Assembly (NCBI RefSeq): GCF_001984215.1 | Contig: NZ_CP019420.1 | Location: forward strand, 3,410,001-3,474,000 | Direction: 5' to 3' | DNA length: 64,000 nucleotides | Source: Mycobacterium sp. MS1601 | Lineage (GTDB): Bacteria > Actinomycetota > Actinomycetes > Mycobacteriales > Mycobacteriaceae | Shown: positions 36,100 to 43,815 of the stretch, in pieces | Layout of the letters: each line of letters begins with the position of its first letter | Position numbering within the stretch: position 1 is the stretch's first letter | The notes under the pieces: generated by a model | Told to the model about the DNA's origin: nothing | Databases searched by the model: none | Seen by the model: only the letters and a program-made list of their open reading frames with translations | Position numbers and translations under genes: made by a program

Positions 36100-38085
36100 C
36101 TAGGAGTCCAAGTGCGCAGGCCACCAGACGCGCGGCCCGATCAGGGTGAACAGGGCGGGAATCACCACAGTGCGAACCACGAAGGTATCCAAGAGGATTC
36201 CCAGTCCGACGATGATGCCCAGCTGCGTCAGCACGATCAGCGGCAGCACGCCCAGCACACAGAACACCGCGGCCAGCACGATGCCGGCGCTGGTGATCAC
36301 CGCGCCGGTGGCTGACACCGCCCGCACGATCCCGGCGCGGGTGCCGTGTCCCACGGTCTCCTCGCGTGCCCGGGTCACAAGGAAGATCGTGTAGTCCACC
36401 CCGAGTGCCACCAGGAACAGGAACGCGAACAACGGGGTGCTGTTGTCCAGTGCGGGAAACCCGAAGGCGTGCACGCTGAGCCAGCCACCCAGGCCCAGCG
36501 CGGCCAGTGAGCTCAGTACGGTCACCGCCACCAGAAGCACCGGCGCCACCACCGCCCGCAGGAGAAGCAGCAGCACCGCAAGAACCACGGCCAGGATCGC
36601 CGGGATGATCACCAGGCGGTCACGCACGGCTGCGTCGCGGGCATCCAATGCCTGGGCATCGGATCCGCCGACCAGTGCGCCCGAGTCCACCGATTGCACC
36701 GAATCCCGCAGCGCGACAACGGTGTCGAAGGCCTGGTCGGTGGCGGGCGCGGCGTCGAACACCACCGACCACCTGGTGAGCCCACTTGCGGACCGGCCCG
36801 CCTCGGTCACCGAGACCACGCCCGGGGTGTTCTCGATGGCAGCGGTCAGATCAGCAGTGCCGATGACGGTGGCCGGGTCGGTCAAACCGCTGGGGAAGTG
36901 GGCGGCCAACGTCTCGAATCCGCTGACGGATTCGGCCTTCACCCGGAACTGCTCGGTCTGTGAGAGGCCGATGTGCACGCTGATCAACCCGCAGGCCAGT
37001 ACGGCCAGTGCGGTCACCGAGGCTGCCAGCACTTGCACCGGACGGCGGGCCACGGCCGCAGCCACACGGTGCCAGGCGCCGGAGTCCACCAAGTCGGGGC
37101 CGCCGGTGTGGGGGATGAACGGCCAGAACAACCGCACCCCGCACAATGCCAGCAGCGGTGGCAGCACCAGAAGTGAGAACACCGCTGCCACAACCAGTCC
37201 CGATGCCGCCTGCAGACCCAGGCTGCGGGTGCTCGGCGACATCGCGAACAGCAGGGTCAGCAGTGCCAGCACCACGGTCGCGTTGCTTGCCACGATGGCG
37301 GGGCCTGCTGCCCGCACCGCGGTGCGCAACGCCGAGCGGTGGTCGGTGTCGCGGTGCAGTTCCTCGCGGTACCGCGAAATCAGTAATAGCGCGTAATTGG
37401 TGCCTGCGCCGAACACCAGCACGCTGGTGATCCCGGCCGTCGACCCGTCGGCGGTCAGTCCTGCCAGTGCGGTGACACGTCCGCCGACCACCGACCCCAA
37501 CCGGTCGGCGAAGGCGATCACCACCAGCGGTACCAGCCACAGCACCGGGGATCGGTAGGTGAGGATGAGAAGCAGCGCCACCACGGCCGCCGTCACCGTG
37601 AGCAGGGTGATGTTGGCGCCGGCAAAGGCGTTGGCGATATCGGCCCCGAACGCGGGGCCGCCGGTGACCTCCGCGCGCAGTTGTGGAGGAAGGCCGTCGG
37701 TGGTGGTCTGCCGCAGGGTGCTCACGGCGTCGTCGAGGGCGAAACCGGACAGGTCACCGTCGAGTGGAACCACCGAAAGGGCTGCCTTGCCGTCCTCGGA
37801 GAACATCGTGGCTCCGGTGGCCGCGCGGTCGGCGGCGTCGAGCACACCACCGTCGGTGCGGGTGATGACGATGACGGCGGGCGCCTGGTCTCCGCCGGGG
37901 AACTCGCCCGCCAGTGCCGCGGCGCGGGCCGATTCGGCGGTGTCGGGCAGTGATACCGGCGATTGATCGGCAGAGGAATCGCTCCCGGCAAGACCCATGA
38001 AGGCGCCGGACAGCAGGGTTATGGCGAGCGCGAGGATCCAGGAGCGAGGGGAGGTCACCAGATCCGCCAGACGATTCCAGCTCAT
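36100..38085 (-). CDS. MMPL-family membrane transporter
   Basis: The 661-residue RND-type protein has two repeats of a soluble porter loop plus six-helix bundle: the first helix WILALAITLLSGAFMGLA, then ITLLTVTAAVVALLLILTYRSPVLWLVP and FGAGTNYALLLISRYREEL, and in the second half VDYTIFLVTRAREETVGHGT. The GTNYALL/VDYTIFL Asp-Tyr motifs belong to the proton relay of MMPL proteins. It is shorter than the large MmpL lipid exporters and more like the MMPL efflux group. It is divergent from a MarR gene across an operator-like palindrome. ATG 38085 is chosen; ATG 38091 is possible. Confidence 0.88.
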   Translation of the reverse strand: MSWNRLADLVTSPRSWILALAITLLSGAFMGLAGSDSSADQSPVSLPDTAESARAAALAGEFPGGDQAPAVIVITRTDGGVLDAADRAATGATMFSEDGKAALSVVPLDGDLSGFALDDAVSTLRQTTTDGLPPQLRAEVTGGPAFGADIANAFAGANITLLTVTAAVVALLLILTYRSPVLWLVPLVVIAFADRLGSVVGGRVTALAGLTADGSTAGITSVLVFGAGTNYALLLISRYREELHRDTDHRSALRTAVRAAGPAIVASNATVVLALLTLLFAMSPSTRSLGLQAASGLVVAAVFSLLVLPPLLALCGVRLFWPFIPHTGGPDLVDSGAWHRVAAAVARRPVQVLAASVTALAVLACGLISVHIGLSQTEQFRVKAESVSGFETLAAHFPSGLTDPATVIGTADLTAAIENTPGVVSVTEAGRSASGLTRWSVVFDAAPATDQAFDTVVALRDSVQSVDSGALVGGSDAQALDARDAAVRDRLVIIPAILAVVLAVLLLLLRAVVAPVLLVAVTVLSSLAALGLGGWLSVHAFGFPALDNSTPLFAFLFLVALGVDYTIFLVTRAREETVGHGTRAGIVRAVSATGAVITSAGIVLAAVFCVLGVLPLIVLTQLGIIVGLGILLDTFVVRTVVIPALFTLIGPRVWWPAHLDS

Positions 38086-38097
38086 GAGCATAAATAT

Positions 38098-38110
38098 TTC
38101 AGTCACTGAA
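38098..38110. promoter_or_regulatory. MarR-type operator palindrome
   Basis: TTCAGT-C-ACTGAA is a perfect 6+1+6 palindrome in the gap between the MMPL and MarR genes. A degenerate second copy (TTTAGCAAGTGAA) follows immediately downstream. It overlaps both divergent start regions, so the MarR protein could repress both genes. Confidence 0.65.
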
Positions 38111-38139
38111 CCATTTAGCAAGTGAACTATGCTCACGCC

Positions 38140-38610
38140 ATGACCGCGCGAGCTCAGCTGGAGGGATTGCTGGCCGCCGACGTACGGGCGCTCTCGGCGG
38201 AGTCGGAACAGATCGGCCGCACGTTCGCCGGGATGCACGACCTGTCGGCCACCGACTTCCGTGCCCTGGTGCACGTGCTCGTTGCCGACGACGCCGGAGA
38301 CCCGTTGACGGCCGGCGAACTTCGCAGGCGGATGGGCCTGACCGGCGGCGCCATCACCTATCTGGTGGAGCGCATGATCGCTTCGGGCCATTTGCGCCGC
38401 GAGTCCGACCCGACCGACCGGCGCAAGGTGATCCTGCGGTACGACGAACACGGACTGGCGGTCGGCCGGGACTTCTTCACTCCACTGTCAGAGCACACCC
38501 GCGCCGCGCTGGCCGAGCTGCCGGAGAGCGACCTGGCCGCCGCGCATCGGGTGTTCACTGCGCTGGTCGCCGCCATGCGTGAATTCCAGGCGGGACTCAC
38601 TGCCGATTGA
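38140..38610 (+). CDS. MarR-family transcriptional regulator
   Basis: The 156-residue protein has the MarR winged HTH: DFRALVHVLVADDAGDPLTA, GELRRRMGLTGGAITYLVER, then the wing SDPTDRRKVILRYDEHG with the typical DxRRKxI motif. It is divergent from the MMPL transporter gene, a common pairing in which the repressor senses an exported compound. ATG 38140 is preferred over the GTG at 38122. Its 3' end overlaps the convergent antiporter gene by 14 bp. Confidence 0.9.
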   Translation: MTARAQLEGLLAADVRALSAESEQIGRTFAGMHDLSATDFRALVHVLVADDAGDPLTAGELRRRMGLTGGAITYLVERMIASGHLRRESDPTDRRKVILRYDEHGLAVGRDFFTPLSEHTRAALAELPESDLAAAHRVFTALVAAMREFQAGLTAD

Positions 38611-40153
38611 GCGTGGCCTCTTCGAGGTCCAAACCATGCAACAGGGTGCGCAGCACCTCGTCGTCGATGCGGTCCTCGTCGCGTTCCCGAATCAGCGCAG
38701 CCCGCTCGGCGGCCAGCATCTCCAGCCGCAGCCGGCGAAACACCGCGGCCGGCTGCTCATCCAGGTGTTCCTGCCCGCGCCCGCGGGCAGTGTTCCACCG
38801 ACGCAGCACCTCGGCGGCTCGCTCGTTGAGCTCCGACCACTCACCGCTGCGGCGTTGCTCCTCGATCAGCTGGTCCAGGCGCTCGGCAGCCGCGGCACTG
38901 GCCCGGGCCTGCGCGGCGGTCGCTGCCAGAGCGTCGGTCCGAGCTTCATCACTCTGCACACCGAGAGCGCGGATCAGCCACGGCAGGGTCAGCCCATGCA
39001 GCAGCAGTGTGCCGATCACCACCACGAAGGTGAGGAACACCAGTTGCGGTCGGCCGGGGAATACGTCGCCGGACAATGTCGTGAGCGGCACCGCGAACGC
39101 CGCGGCCAGCGAGACCACCCCGCGCATCCCGGCCCACGCCACCACGAAGACATGCGAGGCCCGGGGGCGGGTGCTTCGTCGCACAAGGACGTACCCGCAC
39201 AGGAACACCCACACGATGCGCACCACGATCACGGTGGCCAGCACTCCGAGCGACGCCACCAGCAGGGTGGCCGCCGAGATCCCCGCTAGCTCACTGATCA
39301 CCTTCGGCAGCTGCAGTCCGATCAGCAGGAACGCAAACGACTCCAGCAGCAGCTGCAGCGCCTTCCACACCGCGTCGTCCTGCAGTCGGGTGGCGTAGCC
39401 GGCGTGGGTGGAGCGTTGGCCCACCACCAGTGCCGCTGCCACCACGGCCAGCACGCCGGAACCGTGCAGTTCCTCGGCGATCAGGTAGATCAGGAAAGGG
39501 GCCACCAACCCGAGCGCGCTCTCGGCCAGGGGATCGTCGAGCCGGCTTCGGGCCATATCGATCGCCCGCCCCAGCACCACACCCACCAAGACCCCGCCGA
39601 CCACCGCGAGGACAAATGTGCCCAGCGCGCGGTCCCAGCTGGTCGCGGTGCCGATGGCCGCGGCGAGCGCCACCTTGTAGGCCGTGAGCGCGGTGGCGTC
39701 GTTGAGCAGTGATTCCCCGCCCAGCAGGGTCATCATCCGGCGTGGCAGGCCGAGTCGGCGGCCGATCGCCGTGGCCGACACCGCATCCGGCGGCGCGACG
39801 ATGGCGCCCAGGGTCAATGCGGCGGCCAACGTCAGATCGGGCACCAGCTCGTAGGCCACCACCCCGACGGCGAAGGTGGTGACCAGGGGCAGACCCACCG
39901 CCAGCATGCCGATGGAATGCTTGTTGCGGCGCAGGTTCACAGAGGAGCTCTCCAGGCCCGCCGACCACAACAGCGGCGGCAGCAACACGAACAGCACCAG
40001 GTCGGGTTCCAGGGTGATCATCGGCACCCCGGGGATCAGCCCGCCTGCCAGCCCCACGATGACCAGGAGCAGCGGCGACGACAGGTTGTGGCGTCGCGCC
40101 AGCGCCGCCACAATCACTGCGGCCACCAACACCGCCAACGTCTGGGCACCCAT
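38597..40153 (-). CDS. CPA1-family cation/proton antiporter
   Basis: The 518-residue protein has about 12 membrane helices and CPA1 signatures: LFVLLPPLLWSAGLESS in TM3, LGAIVAPPDAVSATAIGRRLG with the paired Pro-Asp, GGESLLNDATALTAYK (the ND ion-binding motif), and VVAWAGMRGVVSLAAAFAVPL. The C-terminal ~110 residues form a hydrophilic, Arg/Glu-rich, probably helical cytoplasmic tail. It exchanges Na+ or K+ for protons. The ATG at 40153 has a strong GGAGG 8 bp upstream. It is divergent from purT. Confidence 0.92.
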   Translation of the reverse strand: MGAQTLAVLVAAVIVAALARRHNLSSPLLLVIVGLAGGLIPGVPMITLEPDLVLFVLLPPLLWSAGLESSSVNLRRNKHSIGMLAVGLPLVTTFAVGVVAYELVPDLTLAAALTLGAIVAPPDAVSATAIGRRLGLPRRMMTLLGGESLLNDATALTAYKVALAAAIGTATSWDRALGTFVLAVVGGVLVGVVLGRAIDMARSRLDDPLAESALGLVAPFLIYLIAEELHGSGVLAVVAAALVVGQRSTHAGYATRLQDDAVWKALQLLLESFAFLLIGLQLPKVISELAGISAATLLVASLGVLATVIVVRIVWVFLCGYVLVRRSTRPRASHVFVVAWAGMRGVVSLAAAFAVPLTTLSGDVFPGRPQLVFLTFVVVIGTLLLHGLTLPWLIRALGVQSDEARTDALAATAAQARASAAAAERLDQLIEEQRRSGEWSELNERAAEVLRRWNTARGRGQEHLDEQPAAVFRRLRLEMLAAERAALIRERDEDRIDDEVLRTLLHGLDLEEATLNRQ

Positions 40154-40226
40154 GTCCGACCGACCTCCTCGAGCCCGCAACCTATCCTTGGACGCACAGC
40201 ATGCAGGACAGAGCCAGGAGGTGCCC

Positions 40227-41540
40227 GTGAGCCAGGGGGGTGTACCTGGAGCTGACGGCGACGAGTCCGTGCCCGAGATCGACACCGATCCCGAACTGCG
40301 AGCCGACACCGACGACACCGACGAGACGGTCGCGGAGGAGACCCCGCAGGTCCGCCAGGTTCCGACGGTGCTGTTGCTGGGGGCAGGGGAGAACGGTCAC
40401 GACCTGGTGGTGGCTTTCCGGCGACTGGGTGCGGCAGTGGTGGTCGCAGACAGCCACCCCGATGCGTCGGGGCATTCGGTTGCCGACGACGCGCACGTGG
40501 CGGAACTCACTGATCCCGAGCAGCTCTCGGCGCTGGTGGCCGCGGTGCGGCCCGACTACGTGGTGACCGCCACCGACGCGGTGGCCACGGACGCACTGGC
40601 TGCCGTCGAGGCGGACGGCGCCGACGTGGTGCCCAGCGCCCGCAGCGCGCGGCTGTCCCTGGACCGCGAGGGTCTGCGACGACTGGCCGCCGACGACCTC
40701 GGCCTGCCGACCGCGCCGTTCTGGTTCGCCGATTCGGTGCAGGAACTCGGGGCCATCGCTGACCACGCTGGATTCCCGCTGGTGGTCAAGCCGCTGGTGG
40801 CGTTGCCGGGTGAAGGACAGTCGGTGTTGCTGCGTCCCGATGACGTCGAACCGGCCTGGGACCGGGCGGTGTCGGTGGGCGGGCGCTTCACCCACAACCG
40901 GGTGCTGGCCGAGACCGTCGTAGAGATCGACTACGAGCTGACACTGCTGACCGTCCGGACCGGCGATGGTGTGCTGCATTTCAGTGAACCGATCGGCCAC
41001 CGGCAGGTCGACGGGTTCGCTGGTGAGCTGGTGCTGGAGTCCTGGCAGCCGCAGCCGATGGGTTCTGCTGGTCTGGATGCCGCCAAGTCCATCGCCGCCC
41101 GCGTGGTCAATGCGCTCGGCGGGCGCGGGGTGTTCGCTGTCGAACTGCTGGTCCGAGGTGACGAGGTGTATTTCTCGGATGTCAGCGCCCGGCCCACCGA
41201 CAGCGCGATGGTGACGCTGCGCTCACAGCGCCTCGACGTGTTCGACTTGCACGCCCGCGCTGTGCTGGGACTTCCGGTGGACACCATCATGATCTCGCCG
41301 GCGGCGGCGGAACTCGTCTACGGCACCGGGACCACCGACGCGCGGAACGTGGTGGCGGGCCTGGCAGCTGCGTTGCAGATCCCCGAGAGTGACGCACGGC
41401 TGTACACGAGGCCGGACGGCTGGGCGGGCCCGTCGCGGCGCAGGCTCAGCCTCGGGTTGTCCACCGCCGTCGACGTCACCACCGCGCGGGACCGGGTGCG
41501 ACAGGTCTCGACGGCACTACGCAGACTGTGGGAGACATGA
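40227..41540 (+). CDS. purT: PurT-like ATP-grasp phosphoribosylglycinamide formyltransferase
   Basis: The 437-residue protein matches PurT, which makes formyl-GAR from GAR, formate and ATP. It shows VPTVLLLGAGENGHDLVVAF, LSLDREGLRRLAADDLGLPT, ATP-grasp VVKPLVALPGEGQSVLL, EPIGHRQVDG, WQPQPM, ALGGRGVFAVELLVRGDEVYFSD and a C-terminal PSRRRLSL. A 40-residue acidic leader precedes the fold. By eye, several residues that bind GAR in E. coli PurT differ: GEL is GEN, Glu82 aligns with Ala (VVTATDA for VVPEIEA), and RPHD is RPTD, while the Asp and the C-terminal Arg pair are kept. GTG 40227 is chosen for the CCAGGAG 6 bp upstream. It is the Rv0389 position. Confidence 0.85.
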   Translation: MSQGGVPGADGDESVPEIDTDPELRADTDDTDETVAEETPQVRQVPTVLLLGAGENGHDLVVAFRRLGAAVVVADSHPDASGHSVADDAHVAELTDPEQLSALVAAVRPDYVVTATDAVATDALAAVEADGADVVPSARSARLSLDREGLRRLAADDLGLPTAPFWFADSVQELGAIADHAGFPLVVKPLVALPGEGQSVLLRPDDVEPAWDRAVSVGGRFTHNRVLAETVVEIDYELTLLTVRTGDGVLHFSEPIGHRQVDGFAGELVLESWQPQPMGSAGLDAAKSIAARVVNALGGRGVFAVELLVRGDEVYFSDVSARPTDSAMVTLRSQRLDVFDLHARAVLGLPVDTIMISPAAAELVYGTGTTDARNVVAGLAAALQIPESDARLYTRPDGWAGPSRRRLSLGLSTAVDVTTARDRVRQVSTALRRLWET

Positions 41541-41989
41541 CAAAAACCCCGAAGGAAGAGCCGGAGAACTCGGTCGGAGCCACGCCGTGGCCGTTCATGA
41601 TCGCCCTCGCGATCATCGTGATCGTGATTGCCGGCATCGTTGTGGTGCGGTTCGTCGAAGGTGACGACATTCCCGAGGTCGACGTGGTGGCCCAGGCGGC
41701 CATCGCGCAAAACGATGCGTTGCAACGCGCCGACTACGCGGACTTCACCACCTACACCTGTGCGGCCGAGGTGGGTGAGGAATCGAAAGTGCTTCAAGCG
41801 CAGCAGGAGTCGGTGAACTCAAATGGTCAGCGCTACGTGGACGGCGTCTCGGGTGTCACGATCGACGGCGACACAGCCACCGGCACGGTGACCTACCACT
41901 TCGACAATGCGCCGGATCACCTGGTGCCCGTTGAGACCACGTTCGCCCGCGAAGACGGGCAGTGGAAGGTGTGTACGCCGGGACAGTGA
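41537..41989 (+). CDS. Membrane-anchored small protein, NTF2/DUF4878-like
   Basis: The 150-residue protein has a short cytoplasmic N-terminus, one transmembrane helix (PWPFMIALAIIVIVIAGIVV), and an external domain with YADFTTYTCAAEVG and the ending FAREDGQWKVCTPGQ. The pair of cysteines and the W-K-x-C ending are shared with the larger protein at 14509-15297. It starts inside the purT stop (ATGA). Function is unknown; related domains are often attached to Mce or other envelope systems. Confidence 0.8.
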   Translation: MTKTPKEEPENSVGATPWPFMIALAIIVIVIAGIVVVRFVEGDDIPEVDVVAQAAIAQNDALQRADYADFTTYTCAAEVGEESKVLQAQQESVNSNGQRYVDGVSGVTIDGDTATGTVTYHFDNAPDHLVPVETTFAREDGQWKVCTPGQ

Positions 41990-42025
41990 CGCGGGCGCCT
42001 GCGCAGATGTGGAAAACTCGCGTCT

Positions 42026-42439
42026 GTGAGTTATGCAGGCGATATCACTCCCGAAGAGGCGTGGAAGATTCTCAGCGACAACCCTGACGCGGTACTGGTC
42101 GACTGTCGCACCGACGCCGAGTGGAAGTTCGTCGGAGTGCCTGACCTTTCCGGTCTGGGTCGCGAGACCGTGTTCATCGAGTGGAACACCTCTGCCGGTA
42201 CTCACAATGACAACTTCGTCGCCGACCTGGTGGCCGCCGGAATAGAACCGGGTGAGCGCCCGGTGATCTTCCTCTGCCGCTCGGGCAACCGTTCCATCGG
42301 CGCGGCCGAGGCCGCCACCGCCGCCGGGATCGCCCCGTCGTACAACGTGCTGGACGGTTTCGAGGGCAACCTCGACGAGCAGAAGCACCGCGGCGCCACC
42401 GGGTGGCGTGCGATCGGCCTGCCCTGGGTGCAGTCATGA
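42026..42439 (+). CDS. Rhodanese-domain sulfurtransferase
   Basis: The 137-residue single-domain rhodanese has the active-site loop FLCRSGNRS, in which Cys carries the persulfide, plus VLVDCRTDAEWKFVGVPDL. It starts at GTG 42026. It precedes metZ by 37 bp, as Rv0390 precedes Rv0391, suggesting a role in sulfur delivery linked to homocysteine synthesis. Confidence 0.9.
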   Translation: MSYAGDITPEEAWKILSDNPDAVLVDCRTDAEWKFVGVPDLSGLGRETVFIEWNTSAGTHNDNFVADLVAAGIEPGERPVIFLCRSGNRSIGAAEAATAAGIAPSYNVLDGFEGNLDEQKHRGATGWRAIGLPWVQS

Positions 42440-42476
42440 GTGTCCAGCGAGGCACGAGCAAGGGAGCCGATCGCGC

Positions 42477-43694
42477 ATGAGTGAGGACAAGGTCCCCAGC
42501 GTCCGCATCCCGACACCGCTGCCCGACGGGGTCAGCCAGGCCACCATCGGTGTGCGCGGGGGATTGCTGCGGTCGGGTTTCGAGGAAACCGCCGAGGCGC
42601 TGTACCTGACGTCGGGGTATGTGTACTCCTCGGCGGCCGACGCCGAGAAGGCGTTCACCGGCGAGATCGACCGCTACGTGTACTCCCGCTACGGCAACCC
42701 GACGATATCGATGTTCGAGGAGCGGCTGCGGCTGATCGAAGGTGCGCCCGCGGCATTCGCGACGGCTTCCGGCATGGCTGCGGTGTTCACCGCGCTCGGC
42801 GCGTTGCTGAAGGCCGGTGACCGACTTGTGGCCGCCCGCAGCCTGTTCGGCTCCTGCTTTGTGGTGTGCAACGAGATCCTGCCGCGCTGGGGGATCGAGA
42901 CCGTGTTCGTCGACGGTGACGACCTGTCCCAGTGGGAGCAGGCGCTGTCGGTGCCAACCCAGGCAGTATTTTTCGAGACCCCCTCCAACCCCATGCAGTC
43001 GCTGGTGGACATTGCCGCGGTGTCGGAGATGGCGCACGCCGCGGGTGCAAAAGTGGTGCTGGACAACGTGTTCGCCACTCCGCTGCTGCAGCGGGGTATG
43101 CCGCTGGGCGCCGACGTGGTGGTGTATTCCGGCACCAAGCACATCGACGGCCAGGGCCGCGTGCTCGGTGGCGCCATCCTGGGTGACAAGGAGTACATCG
43201 AGGGCCCCGTGCAGACGTTGATGCGCCACACCGGACCGGCGATCAGCGCCTTCAACGCGTGGACCCTGCTCAAGGGGCTGGAGACGCTGGCCGTGCGGGT
43301 GGACTATGCGAACTCCTCGGCGCAGCGCGTGGCCGAGTTCCTGGAGGCACACCCGTCGGTGCAGTGGGTCAAATACCCGTTCCTGCCGTCGCATCCGCAG
43401 TATGACCTGGCCAAGCGGCAGATGTCGGGCGGCGGCACGGTGGTCACGTTCGAACTCGCCGGTGGCACCAAGCAGCGGGCATTCGAGGTGTTGGACAAGT
43501 TGCAGATCATCGACATCTCCAACAACCTGGGCGACGCCAAGTCCCTGATCACCCACCCGGCCACCACGACCCACCGGGCCATGGGGCCCGAGGGCCGGGC
43601 TGCCATCGGCCTGGGCGACGGGGTGGTGCGTATCTCCGTGGGGCTGGAGGGCACCGAGGATCTGATCACGGACCTGGACCGCGCGCTGGGCTGA
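42477..43694 (+). CDS. metZ: O-succinylhomoserine sulfhydrylase
   Basis: The 405-residue PLP enzyme of the Cys/Met-metabolism family forms homocysteine from O-succinylhomoserine and sulfide. It has YVYSRYGNPTISMFEERL, ATASGMAAVFTALGALL, the PLP lysine in VVYSGTKHIDGQGRVLGG, and the C-terminal RISVGLEGTEDLITDLD. The start is ATG 42477 with AGGGAG 10 bp before; an upstream in-frame ATG inside the rhodanese gene is rejected. Length and context match Rv0391. Confidence 0.95.
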   Translation: MSEDKVPSVRIPTPLPDGVSQATIGVRGGLLRSGFEETAEALYLTSGYVYSSAADAEKAFTGEIDRYVYSRYGNPTISMFEERLRLIEGAPAAFATASGMAAVFTALGALLKAGDRLVAARSLFGSCFVVCNEILPRWGIETVFVDGDDLSQWEQALSVPTQAVFFETPSNPMQSLVDIAAVSEMAHAAGAKVVLDNVFATPLLQRGMPLGADVVVYSGTKHIDGQGRVLGGAILGDKEYIEGPVQTLMRHTGPAISAFNAWTLLKGLETLAVRVDYANSSAQRVAEFLEAHPSVQWVKYPFLPSHPQYDLAKRQMSGGGTVVTFELAGGTKQRAFEVLDKLQIIDISNNLGDAKSLITHPATTTHRAMGPEGRAAIGLGDGVVRISVGLEGTEDLITDLDRALG

Positions 43695-43815
43695 CGTGCG
43701 CTGGCTCTGTGTCCCCGGTACCCCTGCCCGGCCCTGGTCTCTCCTGGCCGCATCGTGCGCAGCGCGGCCTGAATAATCCGGCACGCGCGCAGCCTTCGGA
43801 GTCTATGCTGAGCGC

